Source of the DNA: Hufsiella arboris
GTDB lineage: Bacteria > Bacteroidota > Bacteroidia > Sphingobacteriales > Sphingobacteriaceae
NCBI RefSeq assembly: GCF_009834875.1
Contig: NZ_WVHT01000004.1
Span: 310,001 to 374,000 of the forward strand
Length of the DNA stretch: 64,000 bases
Reading direction: 5' to 3'
In this document: positions 36,247 to 46,342 of the stretch, piece after piece
Layout: each line of letters begins with the position of its first letter
Position numbering within the stretch: position 1 is the stretch's first letter
Notes under the pieces: generated by a model
The model's input: only the letters and a program-made list of their open reading frames with translations
Told to the model about the DNA's origin: nothing
The model's database searches: none
Translations under genes and position numbers: made by a program

Positions 36247-38655
36247 ATGAACAAGAACTATTTAAAGACGGCTTTGCGGAACCTATGGCGCTATAAGGGC
36301 TTTTCATTAATCAACATTGCCAGCTTAACAATTGGAGTTGTGGGTTGTCTGCTGATCGGGCTATTTGTTTGGGATGAAAAGCAATACGATGATTTTAAAG
36401 GTGCCGACCAACTATTCAGAATTTACAATCAGCGGACTACCAGCAATGGTACGACGAACATGGCAATGGTACCGCCAACTTTTGCGCCGTTTGCAAAACA
36501 GCAGTTCCCGGAAGTTGAAGAAACCCTGCGTCTTTTAAATATTCCAAATCGCATTCTGTTAGAGAGCGGTGAAAAAAAAGGCTACGAGGAAAAAGGGCTG
36601 ATGGCGGAAAATAGTTTTTTTTCGTTTTTCCCATTGGCTTTCTCAAAGGGATCTGCAGTTAACGCACTCGCCGATAAGAATACAATTGTACTGACCGAAA
36701 AACTAGCACAAAAATATTTTGCAGGAAAGGACCCTGTAGGAAAAGTCGTTCAGGTTGACAAGGAACCCTTCCGGGTAACCGGCGTACTTGCTCCATTGCC
36801 GGAACATTTTCATTTAGATTTCGCCTATTTAACTTCTCTTTCTTCGTTAAACGTGCCCAAAGAACGTATGGAAAGTTGGGGATGGCAGCAATTCTTTACT
36901 TATCTGAAATTAAAAAAGAACGCAGATCCAGGCGCATTTTTAATCAAATTCCAGAAAGAGGTAAAAGAAAAATCAAATCCAACAACGCAAGCTTCCGGTT
37001 ATAGCTATGCCCCTTTCCTGCAACCGTTACGTGACATTCACTTAAAGTCGTCGGATTTCGAATGGGATATTGCCAGGCGGGGAAACATTACCTACGTAAA
37101 AGCACTTACCATCATTGCCGTTTTTGTTCTTGTTATTGCTTGTTTCAACTTTGTTAACCTTGCTACTGCACGCTCCTTCCGCCGAGCAAAAGAAATAGGC
37201 GTCCGTAAAGTTATTGGTGCGGAGCGCCGGCAGTTGCTCCTGCAATTTACCGGTGAAACCATTTTGCTTTCAATTATTTCAGTTTTGATCGCAAGCGTCA
37301 TTTCAACGCTTCTATTACCATGGTTAAATAATTTTACCGGCAAATCCATTTCCTTTAATATTTTAACTCAACCCGTTTTGGCTTTGCTACTAATAGCGGG
37401 AAGTTTAGTTATCGGCATTGCCGCCGGCATATATCCAGCTATGGTACTTTCTTCCTTTCAGCCAATTAAAGTTTTGAAAGGCATTAATACCATTTCAACA
37501 AACAATAAGCAAGTTATTTTACGCCAAGGACTAATCGTTCTCCAGTTTACATTATCAGTACTGCTGATCGTTTGTGCCCTGGTTGTTTATCGTCAGGTAA
37601 AATATCTGCATGATAAAGACCTTGGCTTTTCAAAAGACCAGGTTGTAACTTTTCAATTGCGTGGCGGCCTTGAAAGCAAAATTGCAGCGTTTAAGAATGA
37701 TCTGATGGAATCGCCGGATGTTATTTCGGCAACGGCTGGGTACGGCTTGCCCGGTGATATTTTTGCAGGTGATGAAATTATCGTTCCTAAAAATGACAAC
37801 AAACAATACCCTGTCAGCTTATTCTTAACAGACGAAGATTATATAACGACGCTTGGACTTCATCTGATCGCAGGCAGGAATTTTTCAAAGAATTTTTCTA
37901 CGGATAAGGATCAGGCCTTTATTATTAACGAAACCGCGGTAAAAGAACTTGGTTTTGGCACCCCTCAGCATGCTATCGGCCAGAAACTTCACTGGAATAA
38001 ATGGAATAAAGATGCCGCCGATCCGGTAAAGAAAGGCAAAATAATAGGTGTGATTAAAGACTTTCATTTTAAAAGTCTTCATGAAAAGGTTAACAGCCAG
38101 GTACTGCAAATCTATCCTGAATATTATAAAGTCGCGGTTAAGATTAAGGGTAAAGGCGTTGATCGTGCATTAACACATATCAAAACCGTTTGGTCCAGGT
38201 ATGTATCCGATCCGCTCGATTACGCGTTTATGGACGAAAGCTTTGGCGCACTTTACAGCGCCGAGCAAAAGCTGGCATCATTACTTTGGATTTTTACGGG
38301 AATGGCCATCTTCATCGGCTGTTTAGGACTATTTGGCCTGGCTGCCTTTAGCGCTGAGCAACGTGTCAAAGAAATTGGCATACGAAAAGTATTGGGGGCT
38401 ACTGTTTTCAATATCACCACATTGATTTCCAAAAATTTTGTTTACCTGGTATTGACTTCTTTTGTACTGGCCTTTCCCATCTCGTTATGGGCAATGAATA
38501 AATGGTTGCAGGATTTTGCGTACCGTGTAAATATCAGCTGGTGGATATTTATACTGGCCGGGCTGTTAACCTTGCTGGTGGCAATCGTTACAGTCAGTTT
38601 CCAGGCAATTAAAGCCGCACTAACAAATCCTGTCAAAAGTTTACGAACGGAATAA
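36247..38655 (+). CDS. MacB-like double-FtsX ABC permease (perm9)
   Basis: 802 aa starting MNKNYLKTALRN. TM1 is followed by WDEKQYDDFKGADQLFRIYN; the usual SYD-x-x-H pattern is absent here. Coupling motifs AKEIGVRKVIGAE and VKEIGIRKVLGAT. In the first domain an aromatic FFSFFPLAF stretch replaces the usual IFTFPL motif. Second domain landmark GYGLPGDIFAGDEIIVPK. Tail NPVKSLRTE. Tightly linked to perm8 and probably co-translated. Confidence 0.92.
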   Translation: MNKNYLKTALRNLWRYKGFSLINIASLTIGVVGCLLIGLFVWDEKQYDDFKGADQLFRIYNQRTTSNGTTNMAMVPPTFAPFAKQQFPEVEETLRLLNIPNRILLESGEKKGYEEKGLMAENSFFSFFPLAFSKGSAVNALADKNTIVLTEKLAQKYFAGKDPVGKVVQVDKEPFRVTGVLAPLPEHFHLDFAYLTSLSSLNVPKERMESWGWQQFFTYLKLKKNADPGAFLIKFQKEVKEKSNPTTQASGYSYAPFLQPLRDIHLKSSDFEWDIARRGNITYVKALTIIAVFVLVIACFNFVNLATARSFRRAKEIGVRKVIGAERRQLLLQFTGETILLSIISVLIASVISTLLLPWLNNFTGKSISFNILTQPVLALLLIAGSLVIGIAAGIYPAMVLSSFQPIKVLKGINTISTNNKQVILRQGLIVLQFTLSVLLIVCALVVYRQVKYLHDKDLGFSKDQVVTFQLRGGLESKIAAFKNDLMESPDVISATAGYGLPGDIFAGDEIIVPKNDNKQYPVSLFLTDEDYITTLGLHLIAGRNFSKNFSTDKDQAFIINETAVKELGFGTPQHAIGQKLHWNKWNKDAADPVKKGKIIGVIKDFHFKSLHEKVNSQVLQIYPEYYKVAVKIKGKGVDRALTHIKTVWSRYVSDPLDYAFMDESFGALYSAEQKLASLLWIFTGMAIFIGCLGLFGLAAFSAEQRVKEIGIRKVLGATVFNITTLISKNFVYLVLTSFVLAFPISLWAMNKWLQDFAYRVNISWWIFILAGLLTLLVAIVTVSFQAIKAALTNPVKSLRTE

Positions 38656-38722
38656 AATAGTCCTGGTAACAGGTATCAGCTGCGAGCCGTAATCAAAACC
38701 TGCTACCTAAAAGTTAAAAATT

Positions 38723-38953
38723 ATGATCAAAAACTATTTCAAAATTATTTGCGCCCTAGTCCTTGGTTTGTCTGCCTGTCACAAAAATGATGTCAGCATA
38801 AAAGTTAGTGACAATGGCAAGACCATGCGTATACAAGCCAGAAAAGATACCATAGACTATGACCGGGAATTCGACGTCCAGCGTATGAGTAACAGCCAGA
38901 AGAACAAGCTGAAAGCACACGTGCTTGACTCATTAGGCTTCAACGGTAAATAA
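38723..38953 (+). CDS. Small lipoprotein inside the permease array, permease-like start
   Basis: 76 aa. The first eight residues MIKNYFKI equal the permease start (perm4 identical), but the sequence then turns into a lipoprotein signal, ICALVLGLSACHK, with lipobox LSAC and lipidated C19. The mature part is a short charged domain (KVSDNGKTMRIQARKDTIDYDREF) ending in a basic helix MSNSQKNKLKAHVLDSLGF. No membrane domain follows. It lies 67 nt after perm9 and 17 nt before perm10, so it is part of the same unit. It could be an accessory factor for the exporters; no family was recognised. Confidence 0.75.
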   Translation: MIKNYFKIICALVLGLSACHKNDVSIKVSDNGKTMRIQARKDTIDYDREFDVQRMSNSQKNKLKAHVLDSLGFNGK

Positions 38954-38970
38954 TACTAAAGCAACCAATT

Positions 38971-41352
38971 ATGTTAAAAAATTATTTCACAATAGCCTGG
39001 CGAAATCTCGTTAAAAACAAAGGCTATAGCGCCATTAATATTTTCGGCCTTGCTGTCGGGATGGCCGTCGCCATACTTATCGGGCTTTGGATATGGGATG
39101 AATTGTCATTTGACAAGTATCATAAGAACTACGAAAAAATTGCCAGGGTAATGCAGAACCAGCTTTTTAATGGCGAGGTGAGCACCCAGTTTTCCAACCC
39201 TGCTGTATTAGCGCAGGAAATAAGGAATAAATACGGCAGCGACTTCAAATATGTGCTGCAATCTTCCTGGAATTTTTCGCACACTTTAACCGTTGGGGAT
39301 AAAAAACTTCTGAAATCAGGCTCTTATTTTGAACCGGATGTTACGGAAATGCTTTCACTTAAGATGCTAAAAGGAACAAGGGCTGGGTTGAAAGATACTT
39401 ATTCAATTTTACTGTCCGAATCTGTCGCAAAAGCGTACTTCGGTAATGCAAATCCTATGAATAGGGTTATAAAAATTGACAACAAAGTAGATGTAAAGGT
39501 TACCGGCGTCTACGAGGACCTGCCATACAACACTTCATTCAGGGAGCTTACTTATATTTTGCCATGGGACCTTTACCTGGTTTCAAATCCCTGGATCAAG
39601 GAAATGAAAAATCCCTGGGGAAGTAACTTTACTCAAACTTTTGCACAGGTAGCCGATAACGCTGACATGGAAAAAGTGTCGGTAAAAATTAAAAATGTCA
39701 AGCTCAATGCTGTTGGTCCCGATGAAAAAAGATTTAAGGCCGCGATGTTTTTACAACCAATGAAGAAGTGGCATTTGAATGGCGATTTCAAAAATGGCGT
39801 TAACATTGGCGGCCGTATTCAGTATGTGTGGTTGTTCGGAGTCGTAGGCTTGTTTGTTTTGCTGCTGGCCTGCATCAATTTTATGAATTTAAGTACAGCA
39901 CGTTCCGAAAAACGAGCTAAAGAAGTGGGCGTTAGAAAAGCCATAGGTTCATTCCGCAGCCAGTTGATCGTTCAGTTCTTAAGCGATTCGTTCCTGGTGG
40001 TTATGATTTCATTTGCACTTTCGCTGGTACTGGTATATTTAGCTATTCCTTCTTTCAATGAAGTAGCCGATAAACAAATATCGCTTTTATGGACTAACCC
40101 GCTATTTTGGCTTTTCGGAATCGGCTTCAGCATTTTCACCGGGTTTATAGCCGGCAGTTATCCCGCTTTTTATTTATCATCATTTCAGCCGGTTAAAGTG
40201 TTAAAAGGCACTTTTCGCGTAGGCCGGTTTGCAGCTATACCTCGTAAAGTATTGGTAGTGCTTCAGTTTTCGGTTTCCATCATTTTGATTATCGGAACAA
40301 TAGTGGTTTATCAGCAAATACAACATGCGAAAGACAGACCAATTGGCTACAACCGTGAAAGCATCATATACGTTGGTTCAAATGAGGTGCTCCATAGCAA
40401 ATATGATGCCTTGAGAAATGAATTAAAGTCGCGTAATATCATAGTCGAAATGACTGAATCAACCAGCCCTGCTACCGAAGTATGGAATACAAATGGAGGT
40501 TTCGACTGGGCCGGAAAGGATCCTAACCAGGCCGTGGATTTTCCAAATAATGGTGTTACTCATGAATACGGAAAAGTAATTGGTTGGGAGATTATTGAAG
40601 GAAGAGATTTTTCAAAGGAATTGGCTTCTGACTCCCTGGCATTTATCATGAACGAATCAGCGGCGAAATTTATTGGTTTCAAAAAACCGATCGGACAGAT
40701 TTTAAAATGGGAAGGAAAACCCTATAAAGTCATAGGAATTGTTAAAGATATGTTGGTTGAATCACCGTACAAACCGATAAGAGCATCACTTTTCCACATT
40801 TCCAAAGAGCAGGAAGGTGTTATTCAGCTTAAAATTAACCCGTCCCTTACTGCTTCAGATGCGTTGGCTAAAATTGAGAATACGTTTAAGAAATACGATC
40901 CCGCCTCATCCTTTGAATTTAAATTTGTAGACGAGGATTTTGCAAAAAAATTCGGCGACGAAGAACGCATTGGCAAATTAGCCACTGTGTTTGCTGTTCT
41001 TGCTATTTTCATTTCTTGTTTAGGTTTATTTGGCCTTGCATCTTTTGTAGCTGAACAGCGAACCAAAGAAATTGGCATACGCAAAGTAGTTGGCGCGTCA
41101 GTGCTTAATTTATGGCAATTGCTATCCAAAGATTTTGTCATATTAGTATTGATAGCGCTGGCAATAGCCATACCGCTGGCATGGTATGGTATGCACCAAT
41201 GGTTAGAGAAATACGATTACCGAACTGACGTAAGCTGGTGGATATTTACAGTAGCCGGCGTCGGAGCATTAATAATTACATTGTTAACCGTCAGCTTCCA
41301 GGCTATCAGGGCCGCTTTGGCTAATCCGGTAAAAAGTTTAAGAACAGAATAA
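38971..41352 (+). CDS. MacB-like double-FtsX ABC permease (perm10)
   Basis: 793 aa, start MLKNYFTIAWRN, 17 nt after the small lipoprotein gene. Member of the perm5/perm10/perm11 subfamily: WNFSHTLTVGDKK, KKWHLNGDFKNGVN and GTFRVGRFAAIPRKVLVVLQF line up with perm5. Coupling motifs AKEVGVRKAIGSF and TKEIGIRKVVGAS. Second domain landmark STSPATEVWNTNGGFDWAGKDPN parallels the SSPTTD...WEGKDPN region of perm5. Tail NPVKSLRTE. Confidence 0.93.
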   Translation: MLKNYFTIAWRNLVKNKGYSAINIFGLAVGMAVAILIGLWIWDELSFDKYHKNYEKIARVMQNQLFNGEVSTQFSNPAVLAQEIRNKYGSDFKYVLQSSWNFSHTLTVGDKKLLKSGSYFEPDVTEMLSLKMLKGTRAGLKDTYSILLSESVAKAYFGNANPMNRVIKIDNKVDVKVTGVYEDLPYNTSFRELTYILPWDLYLVSNPWIKEMKNPWGSNFTQTFAQVADNADMEKVSVKIKNVKLNAVGPDEKRFKAAMFLQPMKKWHLNGDFKNGVNIGGRIQYVWLFGVVGLFVLLLACINFMNLSTARSEKRAKEVGVRKAIGSFRSQLIVQFLSDSFLVVMISFALSLVLVYLAIPSFNEVADKQISLLWTNPLFWLFGIGFSIFTGFIAGSYPAFYLSSFQPVKVLKGTFRVGRFAAIPRKVLVVLQFSVSIILIIGTIVVYQQIQHAKDRPIGYNRESIIYVGSNEVLHSKYDALRNELKSRNIIVEMTESTSPATEVWNTNGGFDWAGKDPNQAVDFPNNGVTHEYGKVIGWEIIEGRDFSKELASDSLAFIMNESAAKFIGFKKPIGQILKWEGKPYKVIGIVKDMLVESPYKPIRASLFHISKEQEGVIQLKINPSLTASDALAKIENTFKKYDPASSFEFKFVDEDFAKKFGDEERIGKLATVFAVLAIFISCLGLFGLASFVAEQRTKEIGIRKVVGASVLNLWQLLSKDFVILVLIALAIAIPLAWYGMHQWLEKYDYRTDVSWWIFTVAGVGALIITLLTVSFQAIRAALANPVKSLRTE

Positions 41353-41357
41353 ACAAG

Positions 41358-41419
41358 TGTCAGGTAACGGGCATCAGGAACGAGTCAACCTGATACCCGA
41401 AACCTGGTACTCAAAACCC
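41358..41419 (+). repeat. GGTATC-type inverted repeat in perm10-perm11 gap
   Basis: GTGTCAGGTAACGGGCATCAGG (in two parts) and CCTGATACCCGAAACCTG form an imperfect stem: CATCAGG against CCTGATA, and CAGGTAACGGG against CCCGAAACCTG. Same word family as at 28684-28733. Confidence 0.6.
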
Positions 41420-41425
41420 CAAACC

Positions 41426-43807
41426 ATGCTAAAAAATTATTTTAAAATCGCCTGGCGGAACCTTATTAAAAACAAGATCTACTCTGCCATTAATATTGTC
41501 GGCCTTTCGATAGGTATGGCCGTTGCTTTGCTGATCGGTTTTTGGATTTGGGACGAGCTGTCTTTCAACAAAAGCTTCAGGAACTACGACAGTATCGTTC
41601 AGGTTATGCATAACTGGAACGATGATTCATTTAACAGGATTTCGACCGAATTTGTAATGCCGATACCGGCCGCGACAGAGCTGCGCACAAAGTACGCGTC
41701 CAATTTCAAGCATATCGCCCTGGCCCGATACACTAACAAGCAGATTCTCGCTTACCAGGATAAAAAGGTTAGCCGAAACGCGTTCACTGCCGAACCGGAG
41801 ATCACGGAAATATTGTCCCTGAAAATGATCGCAGGCAGCCGCGCCGGGCTCAACGACCCCTCTTCGATTTTGATCAGTCAATCGCTTGCTAAAACACTTT
41901 TTGGCGACACAGATCCGATGAATAAAATGGTGCGGATGAACAATAAAAGCGTCATGAAGATCAACGGTGTTTATGAGGACTTTCCTCACAATACCAATTT
42001 TTATGGATCAGACTTTATAATTCCCTGGGCCTACACCGTAGCCGACCGGCCCTGGATTAAAGAAGCCTACTCACAATGGAATAACAACTCATTTGTAATT
42101 TATGCACAACTGGCAGACAATAAAACCGCCGCGGAAGTATCCCAGCGGGTTAGAAATTTGCTGCAGGGAAAACCGGACCGTAATGACGATCCGAAAGTAT
42201 TTCTGCACCCAATGAAAAGCTGGCATTTGTATAATGATTTTAAAGACGGCAAGAATTCCGGCGGCACCATTCAGTTTGTATGGATGTTCGGAATCATTGG
42301 TGTTTTTGTACTACTGCTTGCATGCATCAACTTTATGAACCTCAGTACCGCGCGTTCGCAGAAAAGAGCGAGGGAAGTTGGTGTGCGGAAAGCAGTTGGT
42401 TCGAGGCGCAAGGAGCTGATCATCCAATTTCTTTGTGAATCGGTTCTTATTACCTGTATTTCACTCGTCTTATCCATCATTCTGGTACAGTTGGCAATAC
42501 CGCTCTTCAACGAGCTTTCCGCTAAACAGATCAATATTCCCTGGACCAATGGTATTTTCTGGATCCTGGCTTGCAGCTTTACCTTGTTCACCGGCCTGCT
42601 TGCAGGAAGTTATCCTGCATTTTATTTGTCATCATTCAATCCGCTGAAGGTTCTGAAAGGCACCTTTAAAGCAGGAAAATTTGCGTCGATGCCAAGGAAG
42701 GTGCTGGTGGTTATACAATTTACCGTTTCTATAACTCTGGTTATCGGTACCGTTATCATTTTTCAACAAATTCAGCATGCTAAAAACCGTCCGATCGGCT
42801 TTAATAAAAACGGTTTAATCACTGTCTTCATGAAAACTCCTGATCTGTATGGGAAATATGATCTGTTGCGAAATGAACTGATTAATACCGGCGCTGCTGT
42901 TAACATGGCTGAAGCGAGTAACCCTGCAACCGATGTCAACGCGCACCTCATCGGCTTCGACTGGAAAGGAAAGAATCCGAAGCTTGAGCCCTCGTTCAGC
43001 GTATCGTGGGTAACACATGATTTTGGCAATACGGTTGGATGGAAGTTTACATCAGGCCGCGATTTTTCACGAAGATTCGCTACCGACAGCGTGGGAATGG
43101 TATTAAACGAAGCAGCGGTGAAATTTATGGGTTTGAAAAACGCCGTTGGTGAGACAGTCAAATTCGGCGATACAAATTTCCGCGTGATCGGTGTTATACA
43201 AAACCCGATCATGGAATCGCCATTTGCCCAGCCGGTGCCGACCGTTTTTATGATGAACTATGAAAACGTTGGGGTTATCACAATTAAGGCCAATCCCGCG
43301 ATCAGCATGCAGGCAGCGCTCGAAAAAATCCAGCCGGTTTTTAAAAAATACAGTCCTTCCACGCCTTTCGAATATAGTTTCGTAGATGATGACTTTGCTG
43401 CAAAATTTGCTTCTGAACAACGGATTGGCAGCCTGGCAACTTTTTTTGCGGTATTTGCCGTGTTCATCAGCTGCCTCGGAATTTTCGGCCTGGCATCATT
43501 CCTTGCGGAACAACGCACAAAAGAAATTGGCGTAAGAAAGGTTTTAGGCGCATCGATTACCAACCTGTGGCAATTGCTGTCAAAAGAATTTTTGCTGCTG
43601 GTGTCTGCTTCTTACCTTATCGCTATCCCGGCAGCCTGGTATTTTATGAACAAATGGCTGCAGGGATATGAATACCGCATGGAAATTTCCATCTGGATTT
43701 TTGTAATCACCGCGGCTGCATTGCTGGCTATAACGCTGGCTACAGTCAGTTTCCAGGCCATCAGGGCTGCTCTGACAAATCCGGTAAAAAGTTTGAGAAC
43801 AGAATAG
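41426..43807 (+). CDS. MacB-like double-FtsX ABC permease (perm11)
   Basis: 793 aa from MLKNYFKIAWRN at 41426; the upstream in-frame extension from 41357 is intergenic repeat. Subfamily of perm5 and perm10 (LLIGFWIWDELSF, KSWHLYNDFKDGKNSGG, GTFKAGKFASMPRKVLVV). Coupling motifs AREVGVRKAVGSR and TKEIGVRKVLGAS. Second domain landmark EASNPATDVNAHLIGFDWKGKNP. The TM6 region reads FFAVFAVFISCLGIFGLASF. Tail NPVKSLRTE. Confidence 0.93.
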   Translation: MLKNYFKIAWRNLIKNKIYSAINIVGLSIGMAVALLIGFWIWDELSFNKSFRNYDSIVQVMHNWNDDSFNRISTEFVMPIPAATELRTKYASNFKHIALARYTNKQILAYQDKKVSRNAFTAEPEITEILSLKMIAGSRAGLNDPSSILISQSLAKTLFGDTDPMNKMVRMNNKSVMKINGVYEDFPHNTNFYGSDFIIPWAYTVADRPWIKEAYSQWNNNSFVIYAQLADNKTAAEVSQRVRNLLQGKPDRNDDPKVFLHPMKSWHLYNDFKDGKNSGGTIQFVWMFGIIGVFVLLLACINFMNLSTARSQKRAREVGVRKAVGSRRKELIIQFLCESVLITCISLVLSIILVQLAIPLFNELSAKQINIPWTNGIFWILACSFTLFTGLLAGSYPAFYLSSFNPLKVLKGTFKAGKFASMPRKVLVVIQFTVSITLVIGTVIIFQQIQHAKNRPIGFNKNGLITVFMKTPDLYGKYDLLRNELINTGAAVNMAEASNPATDVNAHLIGFDWKGKNPKLEPSFSVSWVTHDFGNTVGWKFTSGRDFSRRFATDSVGMVLNEAAVKFMGLKNAVGETVKFGDTNFRVIGVIQNPIMESPFAQPVPTVFMMNYENVGVITIKANPAISMQAALEKIQPVFKKYSPSTPFEYSFVDDDFAAKFASEQRIGSLATFFAVFAVFISCLGIFGLASFLAEQRTKEIGVRKVLGASITNLWQLLSKEFLLLVSASYLIAIPAAWYFMNKWLQGYEYRMEISIWIFVITAAALLAITLATVSFQAIRAALTNPVKSLRTE

Positions 43808-43811
43808 ACCT

Positions 43812-43852
43812 AGTAGCAGTGTCAGATATTAGTTGCAGGAATTACTGCTACT
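43812..43852 (+). repeat. Inverted repeat in perm11-perm12 gap
   Basis: AGTAGCAGT (43812-43820) and ACTGCTACT (43844-43852) are perfect 9-bp arms with a 23-nt loop, 14 nt before the perm12 start. No T-run follows. Confidence 0.6.
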
Positions 43853-43865
43853 TCAAAAATAAGTC

Positions 43866-46265
43866 ATGATCAAAAATTATATTAAAGTCGCGTGGCGGAA
43901 TTTAGTACGGAATAAACTTTATAGCGTGATAAGCATCGGTGGACTGTCATTGGGCTTAATGATTAGTATGTTGATTACGCTTTTCGTTTCGCATGAATAC
44001 AGTTTCGACCGGTTCCATGTAAATGGAGATCATATTTTCAAAATGCATTCAACCACTACAATTGGTGAAAATAAGTTTAACATGCTTAATTTCAGTGCTG
44101 TCAGCGGTGAGCTGGTAAAGAAGAACGACCAGACTGTCACCGACTACATTCGTATCCAGCACCAGTATTCACCCGTTGTTATTCAAAATACCGAGCATCC
44201 TGAAACTCGCTTTTCAGAGAAAAAAGTGCTTTATGCAGATGCTAATTTTTTCTCATTTTTCACCTTTCCTCTCTTGGAAGGTAACAAAACCAAAGTGCTT
44301 AATCGGCCTTTCGCAGTGGTAATTTCCAAAGAGGCTGCTCGTAAATATTTTGGAAACAGAAACCCGATAGGTAAAACTCTTAACCTGGTTAATGGACAGA
44401 AATATCCTTTGCAGGTAAGCGGAGTTATGAAAGATAGTCCATCAAACAGCGACTTTCAAGCGGATTTTATTGTATCAATGGAAACGATGAAACAGATGCC
44501 GGAGACAGAACCTGCATTTAGATCTCAAGTATTTCAAGGCGGATCGTTTTCTACATTTTTTAAACTAGAAAATGTTGCAGATACATCGCATGTTATGCGT
44601 ACCATGCAAATACTGGATATGGGAACATCGAAAGACCAAAAAGATGACTACCAACTTACAGCACTGTCAGATCTGCACATAAAAATGAATTCGGAGGATT
44701 CTGGGAGCACAAAATATTTAAAAGTTTTGCTGATCATAGCCGTTTTAATCTTGCTTCTTGCGTTGATAAACTACATGAGTTTGGCAACTGCACGAGCCAC
44801 GTTACGTGCCAAAGAAGTTGGTGTTCGAAAAGTAACAGGCGCTACCAAAACGGCTTTAACTTCACAATTCTACATTGAATCCACTGTTTTCACGCTGCTT
44901 TCATTTGCAATTGCTTATTTACTGTGTGCCTTTTTTCAGCAACAATTCTATAATCTCGTTAATATCAAAATAGACGAGTCGTTTTTGTACGGAAAATCAT
45001 TTTTGACAACATTACTAGTTGTTCTATGCATTACTGTCTTTTTCGCCGGCTCCTATCCTTCATTTGTTTTGTCCGCCTTCAAACCAATAGAAACTTTAAA
45101 TGGGAAACTGAGTGTTAAAAACGGAGGTGCACTTGTGCGGAAAATACTAACAACGCTACAGTTCACTATTTCAGTTTCACTTATTATTTGCGGAATCGTT
45201 ATCCAACAACAGCTTAATTTTTTGAGAAATACCGAAACAGGAATCGACCGTGAAAATGTGTTAATGATACCAGTCTCAGAAACATTCGGAAATCATTTAC
45301 AAGTCTTCCGAAAAGACATTCGTAACCTTTCAGTAATTAAACATATTGCCACAGCTCACTATCCATTATTTAAAGGTTACGATGTATTTTTTACAAAGGA
45401 TCAAAAAAACCGCGATGTAACCGTTCCAGTTTTGTCAGTTGACAAAGGTTTTATTCCAACGCTGGATATCAAATGGAAGTTCAAACCGGAGGCCGGTAAT
45501 AATTTTTCAAATCCGGACCAAATAATTATTAATGAGTCAGCTATTCGCAATTTAAGTTTAACTGGCAACCCTGTAAATAAAATGATCGATTTCGGAAACA
45601 AAAAATACCGGATTGCAGGTGTCGTTAAGGATTTTAATTTCAATTCGTTAAACTCAAAAATAGATGCACTTGCTATGTTCATTGTACCGGATACTACTTC
45701 AAAATGGGGAATAGGTGGCAATGCTGGTGCGTGTGTATTTATCAAAATTCAATCAAAAACAAATCTTCCATCACTTATCAGTCGCATTAAAGGTTTTTAT
45801 GAGAAAGCTGATAGCGTAACTCCTTTCCAATATGAGTTTTTAGATGATGCCTACAATGAACTTTATAAGGCCGAAGAAAGACTGGCGGCATTGTTTAATA
45901 TATTTATCGGTTTAACAATATTAATTGCAGGAATGGGTCTTTTTGGTTTAGCTACGTTCTCCACTCAGCAACGAATCAAGGAGATTGGCATTCGTAAAGT
46001 TCTAGGTGCTTCAGTTTCTCAAATATCTGCTATGCTGTCAATGGATTTTTTAAAATTGGTACTACTTTCTATTCTAATCGCCTCGCCAATTGCATGGTTG
46101 ATAATGAACAAATGGTTACAAGATTTTGCCTATAAAATTACAATTAGCTGGTGGATATTTCTACTGGCCGGAATGGGTTCTATAGTGATTTCGATAGTAA
46201 CGGTTAGTTTCCAGGCAGTAAAAGCAGCATTGGCAAACCCTGTAAACAGTTTAAGAGCAGAATAA
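43866..46265 (+). CDS. MacB-like double-FtsX ABC permease (perm12)
   Basis: 799 aa, start MIKNYIKVAWRN. The most AT-rich and one of the most divergent copies by eye. The first periplasmic domain begins with HSTTTIGENKFNML and has the long insertion ETMKQMPETEPAFRSQVFQGGSF. Coupling motifs AKEVGVRKVTGAT and IKEIGIRKVLGAS. The second domain is compact (TAHYPLFKGYDVFFTKDQK) and lacks the usual GR-D/N-FS motif, reading WKFKPEAGNNFSN instead. Its tail is also atypical, NPVNSLRAE. It keeps all membrane segments and is probably functional. Confidence 0.91.
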   Translation: MIKNYIKVAWRNLVRNKLYSVISIGGLSLGLMISMLITLFVSHEYSFDRFHVNGDHIFKMHSTTTIGENKFNMLNFSAVSGELVKKNDQTVTDYIRIQHQYSPVVIQNTEHPETRFSEKKVLYADANFFSFFTFPLLEGNKTKVLNRPFAVVISKEAARKYFGNRNPIGKTLNLVNGQKYPLQVSGVMKDSPSNSDFQADFIVSMETMKQMPETEPAFRSQVFQGGSFSTFFKLENVADTSHVMRTMQILDMGTSKDQKDDYQLTALSDLHIKMNSEDSGSTKYLKVLLIIAVLILLLALINYMSLATARATLRAKEVGVRKVTGATKTALTSQFYIESTVFTLLSFAIAYLLCAFFQQQFYNLVNIKIDESFLYGKSFLTTLLVVLCITVFFAGSYPSFVLSAFKPIETLNGKLSVKNGGALVRKILTTLQFTISVSLIICGIVIQQQLNFLRNTETGIDRENVLMIPVSETFGNHLQVFRKDIRNLSVIKHIATAHYPLFKGYDVFFTKDQKNRDVTVPVLSVDKGFIPTLDIKWKFKPEAGNNFSNPDQIIINESAIRNLSLTGNPVNKMIDFGNKKYRIAGVVKDFNFNSLNSKIDALAMFIVPDTTSKWGIGGNAGACVFIKIQSKTNLPSLISRIKGFYEKADSVTPFQYEFLDDAYNELYKAEERLAALFNIFIGLTILIAGMGLFGLATFSTQQRIKEIGIRKVLGASVSQISAMLSMDFLKLVLLSILIASPIAWLIMNKWLQDFAYKITISWWIFLLAGMGSIVISIVTVSFQAVKAALANPVNSLRAE

Positions 46266-46286
46266 AAAAGTTGCAACAGGAATCAG

Positions 46287-46319
46287 CGGCAGGAAACGCA
46301 ATGTTTTTTTATCGCCGCT
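46287..46319 (+). repeat. Inverted repeat in perm12-perm13 gap
   Basis: CAGCGGC and GCCGCTG are perfect 7-bp arms enclosing a loop with a seven-T run. It lies about 25 nt before the perm13 start codon. The T-run is inside the loop, so it is not a canonical terminator in this direction. Confidence 0.5.
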
Positions 46320-46342
46320 GCTACAATTTAAAGAAGCAAACT

